64,000 nucleotides of DNA, taken from contig NZ_CP019439.1 of assembly GCF_001940525.2 (NCBI RefSeq), positions 1 to 64,000 of the forward strand, in the 5' to 3' direction. Numbering within the stretch: position 1 is the first letter of the stretch; each line of letters begins with the position of its first letter. Both the position numbers and the translations under genes were made by a program. Below are positions 8,430 through 16,410 of this stretch, one piece after another. Below the pieces are notes generated by a model. The model was given only the letters and a program-made list of their open reading frames with translations, searched no databases and was not told the origin of the DNA. The DNA comes from Thioclava nitratireducens. Its GTDB lineage: Bacteria; Pseudomonadota; Alphaproteobacteria; Rhodobacterales; Rhodobacteraceae.

Positions 8430-9407
8430 ATGAAAGGTCTCAAACTCGTCGTCATCGTTCTTGTCCTCGTCGCTATAGGCGGCGGATTGTGGTGGTATTG
8501 GCGCTACTCGACACTCTATCCATCCACGCAGGATGCCTATGTGCAGGCCCATGTCGTCACCGTCACTGCTGAAGTTACGGGAAAGGTCACCGCTGTTCAT
8601 GTGACCGAGAACCAGCGTGTCACGGCGGGCGATCCTCTCTTTGATCTTGACGATACTGTTTACAAGAATGCCGTTACGCAGGCTCAGGCCCAGGTCGAGG
8701 CGGCAAGCGAAGCCATGGGCAGCTACACCAAGCAGATCGAAGCGGCATCTGCCTTGCTCGAGAGCGCCACGATTGCCAATGATGCGGCGCAGTCGCAGCT
8801 TGGCCGGGTGCAGAGGTTGTTCAATGATGGCAGTGCCGCACAGGCCTCGCTCGATCAGGCCAGAAGTGCCGCCGCGCAGACAGAGAGCGGTCTCAGGGCA
8901 GCGCAAGCGCAGCAGGCTCAGGCCCGCGCGGCATTGGTCGCAAACCGGGATACGCTCGTCTCGGCGCAGGCCGCGCTTCAAACGGCACAACTCAACCTTG
9001 ATCGCACCAAAGTCACTTCACCCGTCGATGGTTGGGTGTCCAACATCACGCTGAGGGAAGGCACAGTCGTGACCGCATATGCGCCGCTCTTTTCGATGGT
9101 CGACAACGGCGAATGGTGGGTCGATGCCAATTTCAAGGAAACGGACCTGCCGCGTATCACCGAGGGCCAGCCCGTCACGATCACGATCGACATGCTGCCG
9201 GGCACAACGCTCACCGGAAAAGTCGGCTCGATCGGGCGCGGGTCGGGGTCGACCTTCGCGCTTCTTCCCGCCGAGAACGCCAGCGGAAACTGGGTCAAGG
9301 TGACGCAACGATTCCCGGTAAGGATCGAACTCGGTAGCACCGATCCGGGCCTGCGCGTCGGTGCAAGCACATCCGTGCGGGTCGACACCACCGGCAGCAC
9401 AAATTGA
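8430..9407 (+). CDS. HlyD/EmrA-type periplasmic adaptor of an efflux pump
   Basis: A 325-residue membrane-fusion protein. It has one N-terminal transmembrane helix (residues 4-24), then the signature TQDAYVQAHVVTVTAEVTG and VTENQRVTAGDPLFDLDD of the lipoyl/barrel-sandwich domain, a long alpha-hairpin rich in Ala/Gln/Ser (about residues 90-180) and a beta-barrel region (VDANFKETDLPRITEGQPV). It would link an inner-membrane MFS pump to an outer-membrane channel. The stop overlaps the TTG start of the DHA2 pump (TTGA), a textbook EmrA-EmrB arrangement. No TolC-type gene is in the window. Confidence 0.88.
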   Translation: MKGLKLVVIVLVLVAIGGGLWWYWRYSTLYPSTQDAYVQAHVVTVTAEVTGKVTAVHVTENQRVTAGDPLFDLDDTVYKNAVTQAQAQVEAASEAMGSYTKQIEAASALLESATIANDAAQSQLGRVQRLFNDGSAAQASLDQARSAAAQTESGLRAAQAQQAQARAALVANRDTLVSAQAALQTAQLNLDRTKVTSPVDGWVSNITLREGTVVTAYAPLFSMVDNGEWWVDANFKETDLPRITEGQPVTITIDMLPGTTLTGKVGSIGRGSGSTFALLPAENASGNWVKVTQRFPVRIELGSTDPGLRVGASTSVRVDTTGSTN

Positions 9408-10948
9408 CCGAGGTCGCCACTTCACCGGTGTCGGCATCGCCCGCAGCCCCGGTTCGCATCACGATCGTCGTCGCGGTCGTGCTCAGCGCCGTACTGGAAG
9501 TGCTCGACAGCACGATCGTCAACGTGGCCCTGCCCCACATCAAATCTGCCTTCGGCGCCACAACCGACCAGACAACCTGGATCCTGACAAGCTACATCGT
9601 GTCGGCCGTGGTTGTGATGCCACTAACGGGTTTCATGGCCCGCCGGATCGGGCGGCGGCGGCTGATCCTGACGGCCATAACCGGCTTTGCGGTCTTTTCC
9701 GCGCTCTGCGGTCTGTCCTGGAGCCTCGGCACAATGGTTGCCTTCCGCATGGGGCAAGGCATGTTCGGCGCGTTCCTGATCCCCCTATCGCAATCCATTC
9801 TGTTCGATGCTTTTCCAAAGGAAAAGCGCGGCCAGGCCATGGCGATGTTCGGGCTCGGCGTTGTCGTCGCCCCCGTGCTCGGGCCTACGATCGGGGCTAT
9901 TTTGACCGACACCTATAGCTGGCGTATGGTCTTTTTCGTCAACCTACCCATCGCGGCCCTCGCCCTGCTGATGCTGGGCGGAGAGCTTCCCAAAGACGAG
10001 CCGGAAAATGTTCGGATCGACTGGGCGGGTCTGTTCCTGATGGCCATCGGCATTGGTGCGCTGCAGTTCTTGTTGGATCAGGGCGAAAGCAAGGACTGGT
10101 TGTCGTCCCGCGTCATTCAGGTCGCGGCCATCGCCGCTGCGCTTGGCGGTCTGGCATTCGTCATTCGCGGGCTTGGGCGCTCCGAAACCATCGTGGATCT
10201 ACGGCTCTTTGCGGATCGCAATTTTGCTGCCGGTAATGCAATCATTGCAGGCTTTTCTGTCGCCATGTTCGGTGGGATTGCGATCCTGCCGCTCTTTGTG
10301 CAGGGGCTACTTGGCTATCCGGTGATCGAGGCTGGATACCTGTTCATCCCACGCGGCCTTGCTGCCGGGTTCTCGATGGTGATCACGGGCGCGGTGCTGG
10401 TGAACCGGTTCGATCCGCGCATGCTCGCCGCCCTTGGCCTGATCCTGACAGCGTGGAGTAATTTTGCCACCGGCGCCCTGAACCTCGACGCCAGTTTCTG
10501 GCAGCTCGCATGGCCGGGTGTCATCGGCGGGTTCGGCATGGGGCTTGTTTTCGTTCCGATGTCGACTCTTGCCTTCGATAAGATCGACAGTGCGCGGCAG
10601 AACGAAGCGTCGGGGCTCTACGGTGTTACGCGGCAATTGGGGTCCTCCATCGGGATCGCGATCGTCGGGGCAATGATCGTGCGCGGTTTGGCAATGGATA
10701 CGGCTTTGCTGACACAGCACGTCACGCCCTATTCGGCGGCTGCACAAGCCTACCTCGCTCCGCTCGGCCTGACCCCGCAAAGCACGGAAGGTGCCGCGAT
10801 CCTGTCAGGTGAGATCGCTCGCCAGGCCGCGCTCATGTCCTATACCCGCGTGTTTGATATGCTGGGATGGGTCGCGGCGGGGCTTCTGCCGATCCTCTTG
10901 GTGATGCGACGTCCGACCCAATCCGGCGCCGCTCCGCTGGCGCATTGA
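9404..10948 (+). CDS. DHA2-family (EmrB-like) multidrug MFS transporter
   Basis: A 514-residue, 14-helix drug:H+ antiporter. LEVLDSTIVNVALPHI (motif D1-like) is in helix 1, MARRIGRRRLIL is the loop 2-3 motif A, and GLGVVVAPVLGPTIG is the antiporter motif C. The start is a TTG at 9404 overlapping the stop of the HlyD-type gene; no better ATG precedes helix 1, and the overlap implies translational coupling. It would export amphipathic toxicants through the adaptor. The rhomboid-like gene follows 10 bases later and may be part of the same transcript. Confidence 0.88.
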   Translation: MTEVATSPVSASPAAPVRITIVVAVVLSAVLEVLDSTIVNVALPHIKSAFGATTDQTTWILTSYIVSAVVVMPLTGFMARRIGRRRLILTAITGFAVFSALCGLSWSLGTMVAFRMGQGMFGAFLIPLSQSILFDAFPKEKRGQAMAMFGLGVVVAPVLGPTIGAILTDTYSWRMVFFVNLPIAALALLMLGGELPKDEPENVRIDWAGLFLMAIGIGALQFLLDQGESKDWLSSRVIQVAAIAAALGGLAFVIRGLGRSETIVDLRLFADRNFAAGNAIIAGFSVAMFGGIAILPLFVQGLLGYPVIEAGYLFIPRGLAAGFSMVITGAVLVNRFDPRMLAALGLILTAWSNFATGALNLDASFWQLAWPGVIGGFGMGLVFVPMSTLAFDKIDSARQNEASGLYGVTRQLGSSIGIAIVGAMIVRGLAMDTALLTQHVTPYSAAAQAYLAPLGLTPQSTEGAAILSGEIARQAALMSYTRVFDMLGWVAAGLLPILLVMRRPTQSGAAPLAH

Positions 10949-10958
10949 ACGGGTTGCG

Positions 10959-11579
10959 ATGGAAAGGGTACGTAAAGCTGCGACCGAGTTGTCGGGGTTT
11001 GTCAGGCAGTATCGATTCACTCTGCTGTTCCTGACGGCAATGGTCTTGGCAAATATGGCGGCAGGCACTTTCGAAGGTGAACTGCCAGACGAAATGCTGG
11101 AGTTTTGGGGTATCGGCCAGAAATCGGTGTGGAGCGGTGATTTTTCCCGCCTGCTCACTGGCACATTCCTCTCTCACGATGTTGAGATGTTCTTCAGGCA
11201 GGTCATCTTTGCGTCTCTCGCACTCGGATACACCGAAAGAGCCCGTGGCAGCTGGGGAGCGGCGGCCACATTCTTCGGGCTTGATATCGGATCGACCCTC
11301 GTCCTTTTAACGGCCGTGTGGCTACTTCCGAGCCTGTCCGAGGTCTCCGCCCTCAACGATGTTGGCATGTCCATGGGCGGGTTTGGCCTCGCAGGGCTTG
11401 CAATCGCGGGCTCGCGGTATCGTTGGCGCTTGTGCTTCGCTGTTCTGCTCGGGATCTCGCTAAAGATCGCCGTCGACTTCGAACCACTCACAGACATCGG
11501 ACATGTGATCGCGCTATTTTTGGGTTTCGTCGCGGGCTTGTTAATCCGACGAAAGAAAACCACCGGACGACCCGCGTAA
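10959..11579 (+). CDS. rhomboid-like multi-pass membrane protein
   Basis: A 206-residue protein with five or six hydrophobic segments. The arrangement is rhomboid-like: RLLTGTFLSHDV resembles the loop before TM2, GMSMGGFGLAG lies where the catalytic GxSG loop would be, and DIGHVIALFLGFVAG resembles the last helix with its catalytic His. The Ser region is GMSMG rather than GxSG, so protease activity is doubtful and it may be a pseudoprotease or a related membrane fold. It follows the efflux pair by 10 bases. Confidence 0.55.
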   Translation: MERVRKAATELSGFVRQYRFTLLFLTAMVLANMAAGTFEGELPDEMLEFWGIGQKSVWSGDFSRLLTGTFLSHDVEMFFRQVIFASLALGYTERARGSWGAAATFFGLDIGSTLVLLTAVWLLPSLSEVSALNDVGMSMGGFGLAGLAIAGSRYRWRLCFAVLLGISLKIAVDFEPLTDIGHVIALFLGFVAGLLIRRKKTTGRPA

Positions 11580-11611
11580 GGTGACATCAGCATTCGGGTT
11601 GCAGCAGCAAA

Positions 11612-12304
11612 CTAAAGGCGCGTCCCGAACAGGGCGCCGATCGCATAAGTCGCGGTCATGGCAATCACACCCCAGAAGGCCACACGTAGCGCGGCGCGAC
11701 CAACCGGTGCACCACCCAGTCTGGCTCCGGTAGCCCCAAGGCCGAAGAGCATTGCCAGGGCAACCAGTGAAACCGCGACAGCGACGCTCGCGAATGGGAC
11801 AATCGCGGCCACTATCAGTGGCGGCAATCCTCCGACCAGGAACGCTGCGGCAGATGCGGCCGCCGCCTGAAGCGGACGCGCATTCAGTGTATCGCTCAGA
11901 CCGATTTCTTCGCGCGCATGGGTGGCAAGCGCGTCATGTTCGGTCATTTCGGTTGCGGCCTGGCGCGCGGTTGCATCGGACATTCCACGCGTGCGTAGAA
12001 TGCCGACCAGTTCCTCGAATTCGCCATCGGCGTTTCCTGCGAGTTCAATTGCCTCGCGCTTCAAGTCTGCATTTTCGCTGTCCGCTTGCGAGCTTACGGA
12101 CACATACTCCCCTGCGGCCATCGACAGTGCGCCGGCGACGAGACCGGCCAGGCCAGCGACCAGTACTGGCCCAGTCGCTGCTGAAGCCGCAGCGACCCCG
12201 ACGATGATGCTTGCCGTCGACAATAGCCCATCGTTGGCCCCGAGGACCGCTGCGCGCAACCACCCCGAGCGACCGCTGAAATGTAAATCCTTATGCGCCA
12301 GCAT
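11612..12304 (-). CDS. VIT1/CCC1 family iron/manganese transporter
   Basis: A 230-residue protein. The N-terminal FSGRSGWLRAAVLGANDGLLSTASI is the family signature, followed by the MAAGEYVSVSSQAD helix, a charged cytosolic region (about residues 75-140) and three C-terminal helices. The family moves Fe(II) or Mn(II) out of the cytoplasm. Its start overlaps the stop of the histidine-kinase remnant by 14 bases, so it was once the distal gene of a sensor operon; it may now depend on IS-borne or residual promoters. Confidence 0.88.
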   Translation of the reverse strand: MLAHKDLHFSGRSGWLRAAVLGANDGLLSTASIIVGVAAASAATGPVLVAGLAGLVAGALSMAAGEYVSVSSQADSENADLKREAIELAGNADGEFEELVGILRTRGMSDATARQAATEMTEHDALATHAREEIGLSDTLNARPLQAAAASAAAFLVGGLPPLIVAAIVPFASVAVAVSLVALAMLFGLGATGARLGGAPVGRAALRVAFWGVIAMTATYAIGALFGTRL

Positions 12305-12806
12305 TGTTTTTCCCGGCCTCCTTCAAATCTATCTCGACTCTGACGCCCGGCGCATTGTCTTCCCGGCGCAGTTCGCCGTCGTGCATGTGGATGATTGCGG
12401 CAACGAGGCTCAGGCCCAAACCGCTGCCGGGTGTCGTGCGGCTCCGCTCCAGACGGTAGAGACTACGGAGTACGTTTTCAAGTTCTCCGGCAGGAATGCC
12501 GGGGCCAGTGTCGCTCACCGGTGTGGCGGAGCGCATTTTCAATCAATTTGGCAAACACCTGGCCCAACAGAGACTTGTTGTCAGAGACGAAGAGCGGCGC
12601 ATTCGGGACGTCACAGCTTAGATTATGAAAGGTTGTTTCGGCAGTCGGCTCATACACCTCCCAAGATGTCCGCGCCAAGGCCGCGACATCCACCATTAAG
12701 AAGCGCTTCCTCGAGAAGCCATCTTCGATCTAAGAGATCTGCAAAAGCGAATGAAAGGTCTTCACGATGCCTTCGGTTTCGTCGTTAGCCCGACCCCCAA
12801 GGCCGA
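12291..12806 (-). pseudogene. sensor histidine kinase remnant, C-terminal ATPase part
   Basis: The frame gives DETEGIVKTFHSLLQIS, an in-frame TAG at 12730-12732, IEDGFSRKRF, then VDVAALARTSWEVYEPTAE and KLIENALRHT (N-box). It then jumps directly to VSDTGPGIPAGELENVL (G1 box) and GSGLGLSLVAAIIHMHDG (G2 box). The strand normally lying between the N and G1 boxes is missing, and a frame change occurs near 12540. The 5' half is cut by the IS3 element at 12806. So the gene has a nonsense codon, an internal deletion and an insertion; it is dead. Loss of the kinase removes the sensor that likely controlled the metal exporter. Confidence 0.75.
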
Positions 12807-13178
12807 TGAAGTGGTCCCAGCTTTTCGGACAGGTTTGCAGCTTCGCTAAGGTGTATCGGGTTTAGGTTTCATGCTGCTTTCTGCTCTTCCAAGGCCGCCC
12901 AATATGCCTCGTCCGGCGTTCGCCGATCAAGCGCGGAATGGGGCCGCTTGTTGTTGTAGAATGCCATCCAGTTTTTAACGACCCTTCGGGCTTGGAAGCC
13001 GTCAGCGATCTCTTCGAGATAGATCGCCTCCTGCTTCAGGCTTCGCCAGAGCCGCTCGATGAAGATGTTGTCGAGGTAACGGCCCCGTCCATCCATCGAG
13101 ATGCGCACGCCTGCCTCGGTCAGCGTCGTGATCCAGGCCGATCCCGTGAACTGGCTGCCTTGGACGCCCTTCTAAGAG

Positions 13179-14255
13179 TCAAGCTGCGATCTGGGACTGA
13201 TTGATCTGCTTCTGGCGTCGCATGATGATGCCGAAGACTTCTCGGGCGATATAGCGCTTGAGGCTGCGAATGGCTTCCAGCTTCGAATTGCCGGCAGCGA
13301 TGCGTTTGGCAACGTAGGCTTGGGTGCGCGGGTCCAGTCGCAACCGTCCAATCGCTATAATGTGGATGGCGCTGTTGGCCGGGCGATCACCGCCTCTGTT
13401 CAACCTGTGCCTGACGGTCTTGCCTGATGACGCCGGGACAGGGCTGACGCCGCACAGTGCCGCGAAGCTGGCTTCCGACCTGAGGCGCTCGGGGTTATCG
13501 CCCGCCGTCAGCAACAGTTGCGCCGCGCTGTTCAGGCCGATCGCTGTCTGTTCGATCAGCTCTGGGGCAAGGTCCTTGACGATGGCTTCGATCATGTCGT
13601 CCAGATCGGCGATCTCGTCATGCAATTCGAGGTATCGCCGCGCCAAGGATTTGAGCGAGATGCGATAGGCTTCTTCGACCTCCCGATACGCCGTAAGATC
13701 AGGCCGCCAAGCTGCCAACGTGCGGATTAACTGCATGCGGGTCATTTGCCGCAACGGGTCTCGCAATCTGTCGGGCGCGCAGACGATCGTTGTCTGGATC
13801 ATCTGCAAGGCGATGCGGCGTGCCTGGACTGCCGTCTTGCGACAAACCCTTAGAACACGGAGACTTTCGACCATCCCATCACGGCTCCTAGGTGTCACGG
13901 TATACCGTTCGGCAAAAGCGGCATGAGCAGCGCTTTCCGCATCGAAGTGGTCGTTCTTTCCGCGTCGGCGTCGGTCATGCTTGTCAAGTGCAGTGACCTC
14001 CAGAACCCCGACACCAGCCGCCTGCATGTAACGCAACAAACCTGCGCCATAGCTGCCCGAGCATTCGATGCCAACGCGTTGCAGATCGCCGAAAGACCGC
14101 ATCCAGGCGAGCATCAAGCGATACCCATGTCGTGTCGTGGGAAAGCTCTCGACACCGAGAACGCGGTCCCGGTGATCAACGACCGCAGCCACGTGCAAGT
14201 CCTTGTGGGTATCGACACCGCCTACGACGTGAGATGCTTCTGAGTGTTCGGCCAT
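13179..14255 (-). CDS. IS110-family transposase (DEDD recombinase)
   Basis: A complete 358-residue protein. The N-terminal RuvC-like domain has GGVDTHKDLHVA (first Asp), IECSGSYG (Glu) and GKNDHFDAESAA (Asp pair). The C-terminal transposase_20 domain has FAALCGVSPVPASSGKTVRH and NRGGDRPANSAIH, the region holding the serine nucleophile. Length and motif order are those of the IS110 subgroup. The start at 14255 is the first Met of the frame and matches the family N-terminus. It is the only intact transposase in the left part of the window apart from the second IS3 element, and could be active. Confidence 0.92.
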   Translation of the reverse strand: MAEHSEASHVVGGVDTHKDLHVAAVVDHRDRVLGVESFPTTRHGYRLMLAWMRSFGDLQRVGIECSGSYGAGLLRYMQAAGVGVLEVTALDKHDRRRRGKNDHFDAESAAHAAFAERYTVTPRSRDGMVESLRVLRVCRKTAVQARRIALQMIQTTIVCAPDRLRDPLRQMTRMQLIRTLAAWRPDLTAYREVEEAYRISLKSLARRYLELHDEIADLDDMIEAIVKDLAPELIEQTAIGLNSAAQLLLTAGDNPERLRSEASFAALCGVSPVPASSGKTVRHRLNRGGDRPANSAIHIIAIGRLRLDPRTQAYVAKRIAAGNSKLEAIRSLKRYIAREVFGIIMRRQKQINQSQIAA

Positions 14256-14541
14256 CCTATGATCCTTTCCTGCGGCACGTGAACGAGCATCGCCTCGAGG
14301 AATGCAGGGACAGGACAGTCATGAGACCGGATGGTCAGGCCCTTCTTGGGTCACGGCGCACCTTTGAGACAAGCTCGCCGCAGGGCGTTCCCGGATGATC
14401 GACAGGTCCAGGGAAAGACACGTGTCAGGTCGATCGGAGTGAGAGTCAGATCACACCGGAAAGCCATGCGGCACCAACCCAGCGAATGGTCGATCGGTGT
14501 TTGAGTCAAACCACCCGAGAACTGGCACCAATCGTATGACT
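14256..14541 (-). ncRNA. candidate bridge-RNA region of the IS110 left end
   Basis: These 286 bases upstream of the transposase carry no frame. Two stretches match the element's own ends with opposite polarity, as donor guides should. GCCCTTCT at 14339-14346 repeats directly the right-end sequence at 13166-13173. GGACAGTCAT at 14313-14322 is the exact inverse of 14536-14545 across the left junction. They are 16 bases apart. A pair of 60-bp-spaced direct repeats starting GGTCGATCGG (14429 and 14489) lies nearer the left end. Bridge RNAs are established for IS110 relatives; assignment of these segments is inference and no secondary structure was computed. Confidence 0.5.
14429..14520. repeat. 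two imperfect direct repeats, 60-bp period, in IS110 left end
   Basis: GGTCGATCGG followed by GTNNGAGTCANANCAC occurs at 14429 and again at 14489. They lie outside the transposase gene near the left end and could be recombinase-binding or promoter sequences. On the transposase strand the second copy contains TTGACT, a possible -35 for the left-end RNA. Confidence 0.5.
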
Positions 14542-15098
14542 GTCCGTGTTCATGATTTCCGGCGCGCCGTGTCGGGCGATGGCTTCATTCAGCGCATCCA
14601 CGCAGAAGTCCGCATGCATCGTGTTCGACAGCCGCCAACTCAGGACCTTGCGCGAGGCCCAATCCATGACCGCCACGAGATAGAGGAACCCGTTGCGCAC
14701 AGGCACAAAGGTGATGTCGGCGCACCAGACCTGGTTGGGCCGGTCGATCTGTATCTTTCTCAGCAAATACGGGAAGACCGGATGCTGGGGGTGCGGCTGA
14801 CTGGTTCTGGGACGTTTGTAGATCGCCTCCAGCCCCATCTTCGCCATCAATCGCCTGACGCGATGACGACCTATGACGACCCCCTCCCGGCGCAGATAGG
14901 CCGCGATCTGGCGGCTGCCGAAGAACGGATACTTGGTGAAGACCCGGTCGATCTCTTTCATCATCGCCAGCGTTTCGGCGTCGATCCCGACCGGCGCGTA
15001 GTAGAACGCGGATCGGCTGAGCCGCACCAGATTGCACTGCTGGCTGATACTGAGCTGCGGGTGGTCCCGTTTGATCATCGCGCGTTTCTTCTAGGGGC

Positions 15099-15377
15099 TC
15101 ACCGCTTCAGCCCTTCGGACAAAAAATCGTTCTCGACCGCCAGCCTCCCGATCTTGGCGTGCAGTTCCTTGACCTCGGCCTCGGTCGGCCCTTCCGGCTT
15201 GCCGCCACGGGCAAACACATCGGCCATGCCTTCGACCGCCTGCCGTTTCCACGTGCTGACCTGGTTCGGATGCACCTGGTGCTTCGCCGCGATCTCCTGG
15301 ATAGTCTTGTCGCCACGCAGCGCTTCCAGCGCGACCCTGGCCTTAAACTGGTCTGTAAACTTCCGGCGCTTCGCCAT
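15099..15377 (-). CDS. IS3-family transposase orfA (HTH protein)
   Basis: A 92-residue protein starting AKRRKFTDQFKARVALEALR, with the helix-turn-helix core IQEIAAKHQVHPNQVSTWKR and a leucine-zipper-like C-terminus (VKELHAKIGRLAVENDFL). This is the standard IS3 OrfA that binds the terminal inverted repeats. It is complete and lies upstream of the split orfB, with a 20-base gap between its stop and the next Met of orfB. Confidence 0.88.
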   Translation of the reverse strand: MAKRRKFTDQFKARVALEALRGDKTIQEIAAKHQVHPNQVSTWKRQAVEGMADVFARGGKPEGPTEAEVKELHAKIGRLAVENDFLSEGLKR

Positions 15378-15527
15378 TCTCGTATCCCTTCAAAGGTTCG
15401 GGATACACCTTAGCCGACTGTCCAGTTTGCTGGGACCACTTCACGAAAGCGTCCTTGTTCAAGCTAGATTTCCTCGCCGTTGTCGCGCATGTTTTTCTGT
15501 GGTCGTCACGCGACCGCAGGCTCAGCG

Positions 15528-15746
15528 TCAGCAATTTTCCAGGCTCACCTCTGCAGCGCATCTCTCGGCTTCTGCCATCGAGCTCGAATCTGCAAGCGGC
15601 AGGGCCAGATCGAACGCTCCGCCCAGAACGATGACAACACCCATGGCCATGATGCCAGCGCCAGCAAATACGTTCTGAGCGATCAGGGCGCTGGCGGCAA
15701 ATGATCTGATCCGTTCCTCGCGAAGTCTCCTTATTTCTTTAGACAT
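15528..15746 (-). CDS. small hypothetical membrane protein
   Basis: From the ATG at 15746 the frame gives 72 residues: a basic N-terminus (SKEIRRLREERIRSF), one hydrophobic helix (GIMAMGVVIVLGGAFDLAL), and an acidic tail with two cysteines. No family is recognised. It lies directly upstream of the IS3 insertion in the same direction as the kinase remnant, so it may be the truncated N-terminus of that sensor or a separate small gene. The frame as written does not run into the kinase frame. Confidence 0.4.
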   Translation of the reverse strand: MSKEIRRLREERIRSFAASALIAQNVFAGAGIMAMGVVIVLGGAFDLALPLADSSSMAEAERCAAEVSLENC

Positions 15747-15786
15747 GAAAATGGGCCAGCATGAACACGGCTGCCCGACGCGTGAA

Positions 15787-16410
15787 TCAATTCTCGGTAA
15801 TGTCGTCCTTTTTCCAACAAACGCGCCAGTATAGCACCGCAATCAAGAGTAGAAGCAGCGGAAACACCACCATCGCAATCAAGGACAAATGATTCCAAAT
15901 CCAGGGAACGATCGAGACATCATGACCAAACTTGTATGCAAGCGTAGACCACAAACCGACCCAGAGTGCTGCGCCGATCAGATTGGCGATCAGAAACTTT
16001 GCCCAGTGCATGCCTGACGATCCGGCCACAAGGCCGTTCAACTGTCGCAGGAGCACAATGAATCGCGCGGCGATGACCATGAAAGGCCCGTACTTTGCCG
16101 TGATCTCCTCCACACGCATGTATTTGTCATGTGTAATGCCGATGCGCGCGCCATAGCGCAGAATAACGGCTCTACCGTATCTGTGCCCGATGAGATAGCC
16201 GATATTGTCGCCAAGAACTGCCGCGGCATATGCCGCAATCACAACGTGCCATATGCTGAGCTTGCCGGCCCCGGCGGCGGCCGAGGATGCGACGAGGGCG
16301 CTTTCGCCCGGCAAGGGAAGTCCGAGCGTCTCCAGCGTGATCGAGAAGAAAAGTGCAATCACTCCATACTGCTCAACTAAAGCGAGAAGATGATCCTTGA
16401 TCCAAAGCAT
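15787..16410 (-). CDS. DedA family membrane protein
   Basis: A complete 207-residue DedA/VTT protein: FFSITLETLGLPLPGESALV is the re-entrant segment, GDNIGYLIGHRYGR the second motif, and VIAARFIVLLRQLNGLVAGSS the conserved RF..R..G region, followed by two C-terminal helices. Family members support polyprenyl-phosphate or phospholipid translocation and pH or antimicrobial resistance. The ATG overlaps the stop of the DUF502 gene by ATGA, so the two are translated together. Unlike the copy at 1010-1583 this one is unbroken. Confidence 0.9.
   Translation of the reverse strand: MLWIKDHLLALVEQYGVIALFFSITLETLGLPLPGESALVASSAAAGAGKLSIWHVVIAAYAAAVLGDNIGYLIGHRYGRAVILRYGARIGITHDKYMRVEEITAKYGPFMVIAARFIVLLRQLNGLVAGSSGMHWAKFLIANLIGAALWVGLWSTLAYKFGHDVSIVPWIWNHLSLIAMVVFPLLLLLIAVLYWRVCWKKDDITEN

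Larger units (their letters stand above)
13163..14541 (-). mobile_element. IS110-family element nested in IS3 orfB
   Basis: The ends were fixed by the interrupted orfB. Host bases stop at CCTTG (13162) and resume at GTCC (14542), giving a 1379-bp element, with one base of ambiguity at each end because G is shared. No terminal inverted repeats and no target duplication are seen, as expected for IS110. The transposase gene leaves a 286-bp non-coding left end and a 16-bp right end, the asymmetry in which IS110 elements encode their bridge RNA upstream of the recombinase. Confidence 0.88.
12869..15078 (-). pseudogene. IS3 orfB (DDE transposase) split by IS110
   Basis: The N-terminal part (15078 to about 14542) has VWCADITFVPVRNGFLYLV with the first catalytic Asp, and ends GAPEIMNTD at the second Asp. 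The C-terminal part (about 13162 to 12869) resumes QGSQFTGSAWITTLTEAG, then the DNIFIERLWRSLKQEAIYLE segment with the catalytic Glu, and NNKRPHSALDRRTPDEAYW. Joining them across the IS110 insert restores NTDQGSQFTG exactly, with no base lost. The transposase is therefore inactive only because of the insertion and would be whole after precise excision. Confidence 0.9.
12807..15443 (-). mobile_element. IS3-family element carrying a nested IS110 element
   Basis: Both ends begin TGAAGTGGTCCCAG (12807-12820, and inverted at 15430-15443). Inside each end is a second identical block (GCTAAGGTGTATC at 12845, inverse at 15402). The element is flanked by a 3-bp direct repeat CGA (12804-12806 and 15444-15446), the target duplication expected for IS3-family transposition. 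Subtracting the 1379-bp IS110 insert leaves 1258 bp, a normal IS3 length. It encodes orfA and an orfB split by the nested element. It separates the histidine-kinase remnant from its upstream sequence. Confidence 0.9.

Noticed and set aside
14339..14346. Attempt to find the IS110 target-binding guides for the IS3 target
   Set aside because: Only 4- to 5-base matches such as GGTCC and ACAAG were found, too short to claim.
14382..14388. AGGGCGT as a third guide match to the IS110 right end
   Set aside because: A seven-base match of the wrong polarity in a 286-base region is not significant.
15343..15561. Minus-strand frame running from the IS3 right end into upstream sequence as a new gene
   Set aside because: It is the kinase-side frame read through the IS3 end; partly IS sequence, with no family match.
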